A stretch of DNA of 64,000 bases from Helicoverpa zea (GCF_022581195.2 NC_061452.1:7943501-8007500), one strand, 5' to 3'. Counted from the stretch's first letter, positions 1-9,380 are shown. Notes: generated by a model from the letters alone, not told the origin. Made by a program: numbers and translations.

Positions 1-72
1 GAACGATGCGTATTAATCTTAAATCAATACAAATAGAGACGTGAATCTAGTAAACAATGATGAATGGAAGTA

Positions 73-271
73 ATAATTAGTGGTTAAACGAACTTACCTG
101 TAAGTGAAGTTCTATCACAATTATGCGAAGGCTTCGTCCGAAGGGATTAGCAAATAATACTTGTAGTACCGCCTAGTGTAGCCATTCACGCACTTTATTT
201 GAGGGTAGATAAAAAAAAAATAAAAAGTCACTTCTGTCACCGAGGTGGGAGTTCTCCTGTCACGCGTCATT
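73..271. repeat. Left inverted terminal repeat of the DIRS element (3' end in element sense)
   Basis: Bases 143-271 are the reverse complement of about 9458-9587, with roughly one indel. The outer 81 bases (73-153) are not in the right repeat but are perfectly complementary to 340-420. This asymmetric arrangement is diagnostic of DIRS elements. Confidence 0.92.
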
Positions 272-339
272 TAGTTTAGAGAGGAAGCAAATAATTATTT
301 CACGACTATGGGGGGTCTATGGACAACTGGGAGGGAGGG

Positions 340-461
340 TTGCTAATCCCTTCGGACGAAGCCTTCGCATAATTGTGATAGAACTTCACTTACAGGTAAG
401 TTCGTTTAACCACTAATTATACTCAGGCTTCGTCCTCGGGATTAGCAAATAATACTTGTAG
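340..461. repeat. Internal complementary region (ICR) of the DIRS element
   Basis: Bases 340-420 are a perfect 81-bp reverse complement of 73-153, and 421-461 a perfect 41-bp reverse complement of 9563-9603. The junction at 420/421 therefore brings the complements of both element ends together. In the established DIRS-1 model this region templates the joining of the ends into a circular intermediate. Confidence 0.92.
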
Positions 462-558
462 ACTTTTAGAGATTTAAGTGAAAAAATTAATTTGCTTTAT
501 TTAGACTTCTATAATCAATATTAACAACAATCAACTTTTATATGAGCAACAATCAAAG

Positions 559-1539
559 TTATTGATTAAGTGTTCTATTAACAATCGTCCTTGCAAAGGA
601 ATCATCTTCTATGGTATTAACATTACTTATGGTTCTATTATAGAACTGATAGAATGTATTGGAAGAACCGCTCCAGCCGGCGGTCTTCCTAATAAGATCT
701 AGATTTATTCCTAAATTGTGCGCCGCAGACGTAGCTGCATGTCTTGTACTGTGCGCTGTAAATATGGTTACATCGATCCCACTATCACCTAAGGTCTCTT
801 TGATCCATCGACTCAAAGTTTGAGGACCTACAGCCCTATATGGCTTTTTAAGACTTATGAAGAGGGAGTCAACATCTTCCCGAAGTAGTCTGGTCTTTTC
901 CAGATATGCTAGCAAGGCTTTTCCTGGGCATATTTCAGGCTGTTGCTCAAAAAATGGTAAAACTAAAATTGGTTGCATGCAACCTATGCGTGTTGTTTTT
1001 AAAAAGTCAGGAATCTTAATTATTATTTTTGAAGGAAATGTCTCGATGTTTTTTATATTAATTTTAGAAAAGGTTTGTACTCTGTGTGCAGTTAATAATG
1101 CTAAAAGAGTTGCTAACTTCTTTGAAATTTTATCAAGATGTAATGATTCATTTGGATATAGTAAACTTACGTAATTAATAACAATTGAAGTGTCCCATGT
1201 TACGGAATACTTGAGTAAGGGGGGACGCAAACGAAATATGCCTTTAAAAAATCTTCTAATCCTGTCATCTGCTCCTAGGTTACTACTAATTATTAGAGCT
1301 AAAGCAGATCTACAAGAATTCAGCGTTCCATATTGGGATCCCTCTTCATAAAGCTTAGTTAGAAAATAGATAATATGTGGGACTGATGCATTGTACAAAT
1401 CATAACCATTTTCATTACAATAGTAGAACCAGCGCTTAAGATAGACATCATATTGTCTGAATGAACTGTCGGCAAGGGAGGCCATCATTACATTAATCGC
1501 TGAAGGTGGTATACTTCTCCTCAACCACGCTGTCCGCAC
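559..1539 (-). CDS. DIRS tyrosine recombinase (integrase)
   Basis: This 326-residue protein would integrate circular element DNA by site-specific strand exchange rather than with a DDE integrase. The C-terminal half shows the tyrosine-recombinase set: R153 in TAHRVQT, H263 and R266 in TAHSTRH, W289 in the position of the second His, and the candidate nucleophile Y300 in FYNRT (Y297 is the alternative). The N-terminal part fits a core-binding SAM-like domain. The frame is intact from start to stop, and the gene overlaps the end of the upstream RT/RNase H frame by 19 bp, a compact arrangement seen in DIRS elements. It could still be catalytically functional in trans. Confidence 0.9.
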   Translation of the reverse strand: MRTAWLRRSIPPSAINVMMASLADSSFRQYDVYLKRWFYYCNENGYDLYNASVPHIIYFLTKLYEEGSQYGTLNSCRSALALIISSNLGADDRIRRFFKGIFRLRPPLLKYSVTWDTSIVINYVSLLYPNESLHLDKISKKLATLLALLTAHRVQTFSKINIKNIETFPSKIIIKIPDFLKTTRIGCMQPILVLPFFEQQPEICPGKALLAYLEKTRLLREDVDSLFISLKKPYRAVGPQTLSRWIKETLGDSGIDVTIFTAHSTRHAATSAAHNLGINLDLIRKTAGWSGSSNTFYQFYNRTISNVNTIEDDSFARTIVNRTLNQ

Positions 1540-2404
1540 AATATCCCTGCCACCAGGGTAATCTTGGTGTGGATGTTGTGGTTGCTAGAATGGAAAGATA
1601 CAATTGGATTACAATCGGCTTCAAAATATATTAAGTCTGATACTAGAAGATTCTTAAAAAGAGGATACCAGGGTTGTGTGGGCCACAAGGGAACAACAAC
1701 AACACCCTTAGCCTTGTCAGATAAAATTTTTCTCAACATTTTTAAAATAACAGAAAAGGGGGGAAATGCGTAAAAGAAATATTCGGCCCAATTAATTGTA
1801 AATGCGTTGATTGTCATCGCATCTGGATCTCTATGCCATGAAACATAATCAGCACACTTATTATTTATTCGACTAGCGAACAAGTCTAATTGAGGTGTAC
1901 CAAAATTTAATACTATTTTCTGAAAGGCCCAATCAGCTAATTCCCATTCTATATCGGGGTGTACGCGCCTAGATTCTGCATCCGCCGTTTTGTTATCTAA
2001 GGAACTAATATAAGAAGCTGTAACAAATAATGCACGAGCCTCACACCACTGCCATAATTGCTTTGTTATATCCGTGAGGTGAGGGAACTGAACTCCGCCC
2101 ATTCTATTAATATAAGAGATGGCCGTCGTGTTGTCAACGCGAAGCAGAATTTGACAATTACTTAGTTCTTTAGCAAAGACTTTTAAACCAAAAAAGGCAG
2201 CTTGAATCTCTAAAAAGTTTATGTGCTGTGTTCTATCTTGTGCACTCCACAACCCACTGGCCCTATCTTCTCCGCAGGCAGCCCCCCACCCCGTATTTGA
2301 GGCATCTGAGAAAATTTCCAGACTATAACAATCTTCTCTAATTCTACTGAAAGGTTTATGTAATGCAGCATACCACCACTTCAGATCAGGTTGCAGTATT
2401 ACTG
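1521..2404 (-). pseudogene. DIRS RNase H and methyltransferase-like domains (3' half of the split RT gene)
   Basis: This is the distal half of the DIRS polymerase gene, cut off from its RT half by the LTR element at 2405-6854. RNase H motifs are visible: D in FSDASNTGWGA, E in FLEIQAAFF, D in LRVDNTTA and D in NKTADAES. After it come DLFASRINNK and YAFPPFSVI, resembling the Dam-like N6-adenine methyltransferase domain known downstream of RNase H in many DIRS elements; that assignment is family-based. The frame is open throughout and runs into the recombinase start. The few residues above 2404 come from the LTR and are not native. Confidence 0.85.
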
Positions 2405-2616
2405 TGTGGTGACCTACCTCTTTCGCCACTTATTGGTACTGGCCGGCTGGTTTGGCAGCTACGTTCGTAAAAATGAAGACTTGTCAAACCAGTCGGCAGT
2501 CGGTTTTTTCTCTTTGGTAGGAAGAAAATGTATATTTTTATTGTCTCAATCTATCTTGTAAATATTATGTAAATATATCGATGTAAATACCAAACCCATT
2601 TATATTTCTTCCTACA
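2405..2616 (+). repeat. 5' LTR of the CsRn1-like element
   Basis: The 212-bp repeat begins TGTGGTGACC and ends TTCCTACA. It is identical to the 3' LTR except at 2551. Confidence 0.96.
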
Positions 2617-2618
2617 TT

Positions 2619-2629
2619 TGGTGACCCCG
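2619..2629 (+). other. Primer-binding site, tRNA-Trp type
   Basis: TGGTGACCCCG lies two bases after the 5' LTR. It is complementary to the 3' end CGGGGTCACCA expected of insect tRNA-Trp. The tRNA identity comes from general knowledge of tRNA ends. Confidence 0.75.
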
Positions 2630-2645
2630 TCTGAGCACGACAACA

Positions 2646-3470
2646 ATGTCGATCAGCAAAGCCGACGTTGACGGTGCTGAGACTAGCAAAGTCGGCATCG
2701 ACGCTGCGGAGGCATGCCGCGTGGGCGTGCGAGTTCCACCGTTTTACCCTGAGAAGCCGGCGCTTTGGTTCGCGCAGATGGACGCGCAATTCGCGCTGGC
2801 GAACATCAAAACCGACGAGACGAAGTACTTCTACGTCACGGGTCACCTCGACCCGAAATACGCCGACGTCGTCGAAGACATAATCACCAACCCGCCCGCC
2901 AGCGATAAGTATGAAAAGCTCAAGGCCGAGCTCATCAAGAGGCAGTCAGCTTCACGCGAGGAGAAGGTGAAGCAGCTTCTCATGCACGAGGAGCTCGGCG
3001 ACCGGAAGCCGTCGCAGTTTTACCGGCACCTCCTCAACCTCGCCGGTCCAGGTGTTCCCGAGGAGTTTCTGCGGACGATGTGGACGAGCCGTCTGCCAGC
3101 AGGTACGCAGACCATAGTGGCGTCGCAATCCAAGCTGGACTTGGCCGAGCTGGCCGAGTTAGCGGACCGTATCCACGTCATCACCGGTCCCGCGCAGGTG
3201 GCATCAACAGCTGCCGTCGCCACTGCACCGTCGTCGTCCACCAGCGGTCTGCACGCCGAGATCGCCGCGCTAAACCGGCAGATGCAGAAGATGGCGCTCA
3301 AGCTCGAGAGGTTATCCCGCAACAGGAGCCGTTCCCGTAGTCGCTCACGTCACCGGTCCAGCTCCAGAAGATCGCAGTGCTGGTACCACCAGCGGTTCGG
3401 TGATAACGCTAAGAAGTGTATTAAACCGTGCGACTACACAACGTCGGGAAATGCGCGGGGCAATCTGTGA
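2646..3470 (+). CDS. Gag of the CsRn1-like element
   Basis: This 274-residue capsid/nucleocapsid polyprotein starts at the first ATG after the primer-binding site. The capsid-like part (about residues 30-190) shows PPFYPEKPALWFAQMDAQF and the AELADRI segment typical of arthropod Ty3/gypsy Gags. It is followed by an Arg/Ser-rich stretch (about 230-245) and a single zinc finger, C-W-Y-H ... C-x3-C, near residue 250. That CHCC pattern is the hallmark described for CsRn1 rather than the usual CCHC. The gene ends at TGA 3468-3470, overlapping pol. Confidence 0.9.
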   Translation: MSISKADVDGAETSKVGIDAAEACRVGVRVPPFYPEKPALWFAQMDAQFALANIKTDETKYFYVTGHLDPKYADVVEDIITNPPASDKYEKLKAELIKRQSASREEKVKQLLMHEELGDRKPSQFYRHLLNLAGPGVPEEFLRTMWTSRLPAGTQTIVASQSKLDLAELAELADRIHVITGPAQVASTAAVATAPSSSTSGLHAEIAALNRQMQKMALKLERLSRNRSRSRSRSRHRSSSRRSQCWYHQRFGDNAKKCIKPCDYTTSGNARGNL

Positions 3471-6400
3471 TGGCGGCCGATGATTGTCCGAGCGCTGGTC
3501 GCCTCTTCGTCACCGACCAAAGGTTGAAGATACAGTTTTTGGTTGACACCGGCAGCGACCTCAGTGTATACCCCCGGTCGGCGATTCCGCGACGATTAGG
3601 AAAAACAGAGTATGAACTGCGTGCAGCAAACGGCACTGTGATAAACACTTACGGTTTTGTGAGCTTAACATTAAACCTAGGGTTGCGCCGCGACTTCGCC
3701 TGGCGATTTATTGTTGCAGACGTTACAAGGGCGATAATAGGTGTGGATTTTTTGTCTTATTATAATTTGGTTGTCGATTGCAGGAACCAACGCCTCATCG
3801 ACAACCATACTACGCTCTCCACCCCGGCGTCGCCTGTCCGCCGCTCTGATGATGTGTCTTCGGTGAGGGTGAGTCTCGGTGATTCCGCGTTTACACACAT
3901 ACTGCGGGAATATCCCGACATCACTCGACCTCGCGGCATACACGACACATCCAAACACAATACAGTACACCACATTCGTACTACGCCAGGACCACCAGTA
4001 TCTTCATCCCCACGCAGATTAGCACCGGACAAATTAAAAATTGCGAAGGCCGAGTTTGATGACATGTTGCGGTCCGGTATCTGCCGTTTATCCGAGTCAC
4101 CGTGGTCGTCGCCTCTTCACCTCGTTCCTAAAAAGGGCAATAGATGGCGCCCTTGTGGCGACTACAGGATGCTGAACGCACGCACTGTCCCGGATCAATA
4201 CCCTATCCGGCACATCCAGGACTTCGCGCACAGCTTGTCTGGCTGTACCATCTTCTCGCAGATTGACCTAGTTAAGGCTTATAACCAGATTCCAGTGCAT
4301 CCGGATGACATCCCGAAGACTGCGATCACGACTCCGTTCGGGCTTTTCGAATTTCCGTTCATGACGTTCGGGCTTCGAAATGCCGCACAGACGTTTCAGC
4401 GCTTCGTGGATGAGATGCTCAGGGGTTTGGACTTTACATACGCATATCTTGACGATTTTTTGGTGTTCTCGAAAGACCAAAAGACGCACGAGCTGCACCT
4501 GCGTCAGCTGTTCACCAGACTGCGAGAGTATGGTATGGTCATCAACAGTGCTAAGTGCGTCTTTGGTGCGTCGGAGGTTAATTTTTTAGGGTATCACATC
4601 TCTTCCAAAGGGACGAGACCGTTGCCTGCCAAAGTTGAGGCTGTCCAGAATTTTCCTGAGCCAAAAACGGTCAGGGAGCTGCGCAGATTCCTCGGGATGC
4701 TAAATTTCTACCGCAGGTTCATCCCGAATGCCGCAGCCTGTCAAGCACCTCTCAACAGCCTGCTCTCCGACTCCGTGAAGGGTTCGCACCCTGTCAATTT
4801 CACAGCGGACCAACGTGAGGCGTTCCAGGGCTGCAAGGACAGTCTGTGTCGAGCAGCACTGTTGGCGCATCCTGACTGCACCGCCAAGATGGCGCTGGTC
4901 ACGGATGCGTCTGACAAGGCTATAGGTGCAGTTCTACAGCAGCGTACCGGAGGAGCATGGGAGCCTCTGGCATTCTTTTCCAGGAAGCTGAGCGACGCGC
5001 AGGTTAAGTACTCTCCTTACGACCGTGAACTGCTCGCTATTTACGAGAGCGTGAAGTACTTCAGGCATATGCTGGAGGCTCGTGACTTCGTGATCTACAC
5101 GGACCACAAACCTCTCACATTCGCCTTCACCTCTCGTAAAGAAAACTGTTCCCCACGACAGTTCCGTCACCTGGACCTGATTGCTCAGTTCACTACTGAC
5201 ATCAGGCACATCTCCGGGAAGGATAATGTCGTGGCGGATACCCTTTCGCGGGTTGAGGAGATTACTCAACCTGTGCCCGTCGAGAGGATCGCTGCAGCAC
5301 AAGAAGATGACCAGGAGCTGCAGCAGCTGCTCGCCGGGGACAACTCACTGCGTCTGCAGTTGGTTAGCGTCCCAGGTTCACAACAGCAGCTGTACTGCGA
5401 CCTCAGCAGCGGCACGCCTAGACCTTTTGTACCCAAGGAGCTGCGCAGGTCAATTTTTCTCAGCCTGCACTCCTTGAGTCACCCTGGTACTAAGGCGTCT
5501 GCCAGGCTGATTGCAGCCCGCTATGTGTGGCCTGGGGTTAGGAAGGACTGTCGTAACTGGGCTCAGAGTTGTCTGGCTTGCCAGCGCTCTAAAACCACAC
5601 GGCACGTCTCTGCACCACTGCAGACCTTTAAGTTGCCCCAGGCGAGATTTGCCTTCATCCACATTGACCTCATAGGACCTTTGCCGCTGTGTCAAGGTTT
5701 CCGGTATTGTCTCACCGCCGTCGATCGCTTTACGCGATGGCCTGAGGCAATACCCCTGGCAGACATCACTGCAGAAACCGTGGCAAAGGCCTTACTGGGT
5801 GGATGGATTGCCCGATTCGGCTGCCCATCGGATATCGTTACCGATAGAGGTAGGCAGTTCGAATCGGCCCTCTTTAAGTGCCTATCCGGCATTGCTGGCT
5901 TTCAGCATCGTAGGACCACTGCCTACCATCCAGCCTGCAACGGACTGGTGGAGCGATTCCACCGTCAACTGAAGGCTGCAATCACCTGCCACGCAGGCAG
6001 CAGTTGGGTGGAATCTCTTCCACTTGTGCTGTTAGGAGTGCGCAGTGCCTTCAAGGAAGACGTACAGGCTTCCGCTGCCGAGTTAGTGTTCGGCCAGCCA
6101 CTGCGCCTTCCAGGCGAGTTCTTCGACCCGCAGGTCGAGGAAACGGTCGACATGACCGATTACCTTTCTAGGCTTCGGAGTATTGTCCGGAGTTTGCAGC
6201 CAGCACCAGCAGTCAGACACAACAGCCGCTTCAAGACATTTGTCTTCAAGGAGCTGGCTACAGCCACGCACGTGTTCCTTAGGGACTGCACTGCTGGTGG
6301 TGGTCTGAAACCGGCATACTCTGGACCTCACAAGGTGCTCGAACGAGGTGACAAGGTGTTCAAACTACTGGTGAACGGTAAACAGGTCACAGTATCGATA

Positions 6401-6622
6401 GACCGCATCAAGCCGGCCTTCATACTGCGTGACCCTGACACCACAGCACACTCACCACACAACACTATCGCACATAACTCACCACAGTCACCACTCGACA
6501 ATAACACTCATCACTACTCACCTGACGCGGATAACCGAGGCTTACCTTCGGCTGACGATGGCGTCATCAGAACGACGCGGTCAGGACGTCGCGTCCACTT
6601 CCCAGCTTATTATCGCCCTTGA
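3425..6622 (+). CDS. Pol polyprotein: protease, RT, RNase H, integrase
   Basis: This is an open frame of about 1065 codons lacking an ATG near its beginning, so it is probably made by -1 frameshifting from gag. Visible in order, numbered from the codon at 3428: protease DTG in VDTGSDLS (about residue 40); RT with FGLRNAAQTFQRF and YLDD (about 339); RNase H TDASDKAIGAVL (about 490) and YTDHKPL; the integrase HHCC zinc finger (about 680-720); and the DDE core IHIDLIGP, VTDRGRQF, GLVERFH (about 744-841). A GPHKVL segment near the end resembles the GPY/F module. No chromodomain was seen. Every catalytic motif is present and no internal stop occurs. Confidence 0.95.
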   Translation, partial: TVRLHNVGKCAGQSVMAADDCPSAGRLFVTDQRLKIQFLVDTGSDLSVYPRSAIPRRLGKTEYELRAANGTVINTYGFVSLTLNLGLRRDFAWRFIVADVTRAIIGVDFLSYYNLVVDCRNQRLIDNHTTLSTPASPVRRSDDVSSVRVSLGDSAFTHILREYPDITRPRGIHDTSKHNTVHHIRTTPGPPVSSSPRRLAPDKLKIAKAEFDDMLRSGICRLSESPWSSPLHLVPKKGNRWRPCGDYRMLNARTVPDQYPIRHIQDFAHSLSGCTIFSQIDLVKAYNQIPVHPDDIPKTAITTPFGLFEFPFMTFGLRNAAQTFQRFVDEMLRGLDFTYAYLDDFLVFSKDQKTHELHLRQLFTRLREYGMVINSAKCVFGASEVNFLGYHISSKGTRPLPAKVEAVQNFPEPKTVRELRRFLGMLNFYRRFIPNAAACQAPLNSLLSDSVKGSHPVNFTADQREAFQGCKDSLCRAALLAHPDCTAKMALVTDASDKAIGAVLQQRTGGAWEPLAFFSRKLSDAQVKYSPYDRELLAIYESVKYFRHMLEARDFVIYTDHKPLTFAFTSRKENCSPRQFRHLDLIAQFTTDIRHISGKDNVVADTLSRVEEITQPVPVERIAAAQEDDQELQQLLAGDNSLRLQLVSVPGSQQQLYCDLSSGTPRPFVPKELRRSIFLSLHSLSHPGTKASARLIAARYVWPGVRKDCRNWAQSCLACQRSKTTRHVSAPLQTFKLPQARFAFIHIDLIGPLPLCQGFRYCLTAVDRFTRWPEAIPLADITAETVAKALLGGWIARFGCPSDIVTDRGRQFESALFKCLSGIAGFQHRRTTAYHPACNGLVERFHRQLKAAITCHAGSSWVESLPLVLLGVRSAFKEDVQASAAELVFGQPLRLPGEFFDPQVEETVDMTDYLSRLRSIVRSLQPAPAVRHNSRFKTFVFKELATATHVFLRDCTAGGGLKPAYSGPHKVLERGDKVFKLLVNGKQVTVSIDRIKPAFILRDPDTTAHSPHNTIAHNSPQSPLDNNTHHYSPDADNRGLPSADDGVIRTTRSGRRVHFPAYYRP
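3446..3452 (+). promoter_or_regulatory. Candidate -1 ribosomal frameshift heptamer (GGGAAAT)
   Basis: In the gag frame the heptamer reads G GGA AAT, an X-XXY-YYZ slippery site. It lies inside the only window where gag and pol are both open (3425-3470) and is followed by a GC-rich run that could form structure. Pol is in the -1 frame relative to gag, so the geometry fits. Confidence 0.6.
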
Positions 6623-6642
6623 AGGTCTCTGGGGGGGGGTGA
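6621..6642 (+). other. Polypurine tract of the CsRn1-like element
   Basis: A purine-rich stretch with nine consecutive G residues directly precedes the 3' LTR. It is the expected primer site for plus-strand DNA synthesis. Confidence 0.75.
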
Positions 6643-6854
6643 TGTGGTGACCTACCTCTTTCGCCACTTATTGGTACTGGCCGGCTGGTTTGGCAGCTAC
6701 GTTCGTAAAAATGAAGACTTGTCAAACCAGTCGGCAGTCGGTTTTTTCTCTTTGGTAGGAAGAAAATGTATATTTTTATTGTCTCAATTTATCTTGTAAA
6801 TATTATGTAAATATATCGATGTAAATACCAAACCCATTTATATTTCTTCCTACA
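6643..6854 (+). repeat. 3' LTR of the CsRn1-like element
   Basis: The 212-bp repeat is identical to 2405-2616 except T at 6789. The right copy of the ACTG duplication follows it. Confidence 0.96.
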
Positions 6855-7849
6855 ACTGGTAAACTCATATATCTATCATAATTATCATCTGATTTTAAAT
6901 TTAAGTATTTTATACGTTCAAAAAGCTTAGTATATAACCAGCCGTATTCCACAGCTGGACAAACTGAAACCAATGTTCCAACGAGTCGTGCAAATTCACG
7001 AATTTTACATCTATTTATGTTTGAAAATTTTTGAATTTCAGACTTAAGACGAGTAATCTTTTCAGTAGGTAAGGTAATCTGGAAATTTTCAGAATCTAAT
7101 ACAAATCCTAAAAACGTGCATATCTTGCTAGGTATCATAGAACTTTTTTCCTCATTTATTAGGAAACCAAGGGAGGTTATTAATTTCTTAGTCTGTGTTG
7201 TATTATATAAACATTGTTCATAAGACTGTCCCATCAACCAGTAATCATCTAAGTAATTAGTTGATATAAGTCCGGCGGAGCGCAGCAAACGGACAATAGG
7301 TTTCATCACCTTTGTAAAAATATAAGGTGCAGTACTTAATCCAAATGGTAAAACATTAAATTCGTATAAATTTTCTTCAAATTGAAACCTTAAATATTTT
7401 TTGGAATTACGATGAATTTTTATGAAATAATAAGCATCTTTCAAATCAATCTTTGTCATATAACAATCTTGTGTTATTAGTTTTAGTACTGTACGTAAGT
7501 CTTCAATTTTGAAATGATTAGTATTAATAAATTTGTTTAAATTTTTCAGGTTCAAAATAAAACGAAATTTACCATTTGGTTTAGGTACCAAAAACACACT
7601 TGATAAGAACTGGCCTTTTACAGGTTGGCATTTTGAAATAGCTCCATTAGCTAATAAATTGTTTATAGCTTCATAAAAGGCACGTTTTTCCGTCTCTGAA
7701 TATGATTTAGTAATCGGAGGAGATAATTGGTTAACTGGACACGCAAAAGGAATTTCATAGCCTCTGATACAAGATAATACCAAAGGATTATTAGTAATGA
7801 GTGACCATTGTTTATAAAATAAAGGCAACCTGCCTGCATAATTTACCAC
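6855..7849 (-). pseudogene. DIRS reverse transcriptase domain (5' half of the split RT gene)
   Basis: This is the RT half of the DIRS polymerase. Visible motifs are KPNGKFRFILNLKNLN, KIDLKDAYYFI, LPFGLSTAPYIFTKVMK and the catalytic YLDD in STNYLDDYWLM. The frame lies two bases beyond the gag stop, and its first in-frame start-like codon is GTG, so translation by reinitiation or frameshift is plausible but unproven. Translation now runs into the LTR of the nested element and stops there, so no RNase H is made. Apart from the insertion the reading frame is undamaged, which points to a recent disruption. Confidence 0.88.
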
Positions 7850-7851
7850 GT

Positions 7852-8871
7852 CTAGCGGCGGCTGCGCTTCGGCGGTTGCTGCGAGTGTCTCGATGAGCTC
7901 GATGGCCGACTGCTCGGAGGTGGCCCCTTCGCCTTCGGTTGATTCGGCTGTTTCCGTGGGGGGAAGGGGCCCTTCCAGTTTAAATTCCTGGGTGTCGATG
8001 TCGATGCCGGTGGCTTCTTATTACTTGCCTGAGGCTTCTGCACTGGCGTCTTCAAATCGGCACCTGATCTAGTAATGGCTTTAGCCGTCTTTATCGTTTC
8101 GGACAGGTTTTGACCAAACAATAAATTATCCGGCTTGGTGTTAAGCAGTTGGTCCTTCATATCCTTATTCAACGAAGATAAAATGAAATTCCTTCTGATA
8201 ACTGAATCATTGTATTGCAAATCGCATAATATACGTTCCGAATCCATTAACATTTTTGTTAATTCTGGATCTGCGTTATTTTTTGAAATAAGTTTATTTA
8301 TTGCTTGACTCAGACATGCTATGGCTGTAGCAGTCTGTTTTTGTCTAAATTCGATGTTTCTATCCCGTTTGATGTTAACATCGGAAACAGCGGCTTTTAT
8401 TTCAGCGTTCAGGCCGGGCGCGTTAATTAATCTGCAGTTGTTCGGCAACAGATACTTGTCTTGTAGATCCTTGCGGAGCTCCTTAGTCAGTCCATGCGTG
8501 GCAATATGCTCCAATCTGACTGCTAAGTCCTTTTGTACTTCGGGTCCGTAAGTATTCGATATGGTAGGATCTTCACCTAGTATATCAAGTATCACGCTCT
8601 CTGGTATTGCATCCGCGGATTCTGCACAAGAAAGCGCATTGGCAACATTGTCAGTAGGCGTCGCGCTGGTACCAGCGGCTACGACGGGCTCCGCAGCCTG
8701 GCTCGCGGTGCACTCCGGGAGCGGGTCGGCATCGCCGCCGCTGATAGCTTCCACATTAGACAGGTTGCTTCCGTCGAGCAATTCAACAATGTTATTCTCG
8801 CAGTCCTCGCTATAAGCCACATGTTCTTCTGTAACCGATATACGATATTTATTAGTTAAGAAACAGACCAA
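7852..8871 (-). CDS. DIRS Gag-like protein (main open frame)
   Basis: This 339-residue frame occupies the first gene position of the element. It has an acidic N-terminal half, a central helical region, and a basic Pro/Ser/Arg-rich C-terminus ending in PPKRSRR, consistent with nucleic-acid binding; no CCHC zinc knuckle is visible. The annotated Met lies in poorly supported sequence. A minus-strand splice acceptor (TTACAG) at about 8830 would join the Gag body at EEHVAYSEDC to an upstream exon, possibly the basic leader at 9380. It ends just before the RT frame. Confidence 0.75.
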   Translation of the reverse strand: MVCFLTNKYRISVTEEHVAYSEDCENNIVELLDGSNLSNVEAISGGDADPLPECTASQAAEPVVAAGTSATPTDNVANALSCAESADAIPESVILDILGEDPTISNTYGPEVQKDLAVRLEHIATHGLTKELRKDLQDKYLLPNNCRLINAPGLNAEIKAAVSDVNIKRDRNIEFRQKQTATAIACLSQAINKLISKNNADPELTKMLMDSERILCDLQYNDSVIRRNFILSSLNKDMKDQLLNTKPDNLLFGQNLSETIKTAKAITRSGADLKTPVQKPQASNKKPPASTSTPRNLNWKGPFPPRKQPNQPKAKGPPPSSRPSSSSRHSQQPPKRSRR

Positions 8872-9100
8872 AGTACTGTTCGCAAAACTAATTTATTGGG
8901 TAGTACAGCTCCAAAGAGAAGTACGCAAACCCGAATCGGTAACATTAAACACCATGTACATACACTCTAATAAATAATAGGTATGTAGGTATTTAGAAAA
9001 TGTCATTGTCTGCTTATTAGTTAAGAAACAGTCCTACAATACTGTCCGCAAAACTAATTAAACGGGTAGTATCATCTCCAAAGAGAAGCACGCAAACCCA
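8851..9100 (-). repeat. Two direct copies of an ~83-bp sequence in the DIRS gag leader
   Basis: Bases 8851-8933 and 9016-9100 start 165 bp apart and are roughly 80 percent alike. Both contain ATTAGTTAAGAAACAG and CTCCAAAGAGAAG. They separate the basic leader ORF from the main Gag frame and may be an old internal duplication or intronic. Confidence 0.8.
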
Positions 9101-9197
9101 GCAGAAAAAACCAGTTAGAAATAAATAAATAAGTTCCAGGGGGTATAACAATTTTTTGTCGATCATGATTTTACAAAGATCATTTGCAACATTTAAA

Positions 9198-9380
9198 TTA
9201 ATACTCATTCACAATAGGCACATTATACCTGATAATATAATTAATTGTGAACTGACCTTGAATACCGGACCTTGATGAACTCGAAGATCGGCTGCGACAA
9301 CGTTGTCGTAGTTTTTTCTCCAATTTCTTGAGTTTCTTAAATAATTTATCACAACTTTCTTCACTTTTACGTTTCGGCAT
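9198..9380 (-). CDS. Basic leader ORF of the DIRS element, possible first Gag exon
   Basis: The ATG at 9380 opens a short frame starting MPKRKSEESCDKLFKKLKK, followed by an Arg/Ser tract, and lies just inside the 5' terminal repeat. Several GT dinucleotides follow (for example after TCATCAAG), and an acceptor exists near 8830, so it may be the first exon of a spliced Gag. Without transcripts this is conjecture; it could also be an independent short ORF. Confidence 0.4.
   Translation of the reverse strand: MPKRKSEESCDKLFKKLKKLEKKLRQRCRSRSSSSSRSGIQGQFTINYIIRYNVPIVNEY

Larger units (their letters stand above)
2405..6854 (+). mobile_element. Ty3/gypsy LTR retrotransposon, CsRn1-like, inserted in the DIRS RT gene
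   Basis: The 4450-bp element has 212-bp LTRs (2405-2616, 6643-6854) bounded by TG...CA and flanked by the 4-bp duplication ACTG (2401-2404, 6855-6858). The LTRs differ at one position only (C at 2551, T at 6789), implying a very recent insertion. Internal order is primer-binding site, gag, then protease-RT-RNase H-integrase in a -1 frame, then a G-rich polypurine tract; there is no env. The unusual Gag C-x2-H-x9-C-x3-C finger and the tRNA-Trp-type primer site both match the CsRn1 clade. All frames are open, so the copy may be competent. Confidence 0.95.

Noticed and set aside
2646..6622. An envelope gene that would make the Ty3/gypsy element an errantivirus-like provirus
   Set aside because: Only about 20 bp separate the pol stop from the 3' LTR, and no further ORF with signal peptide or membrane segment is present.
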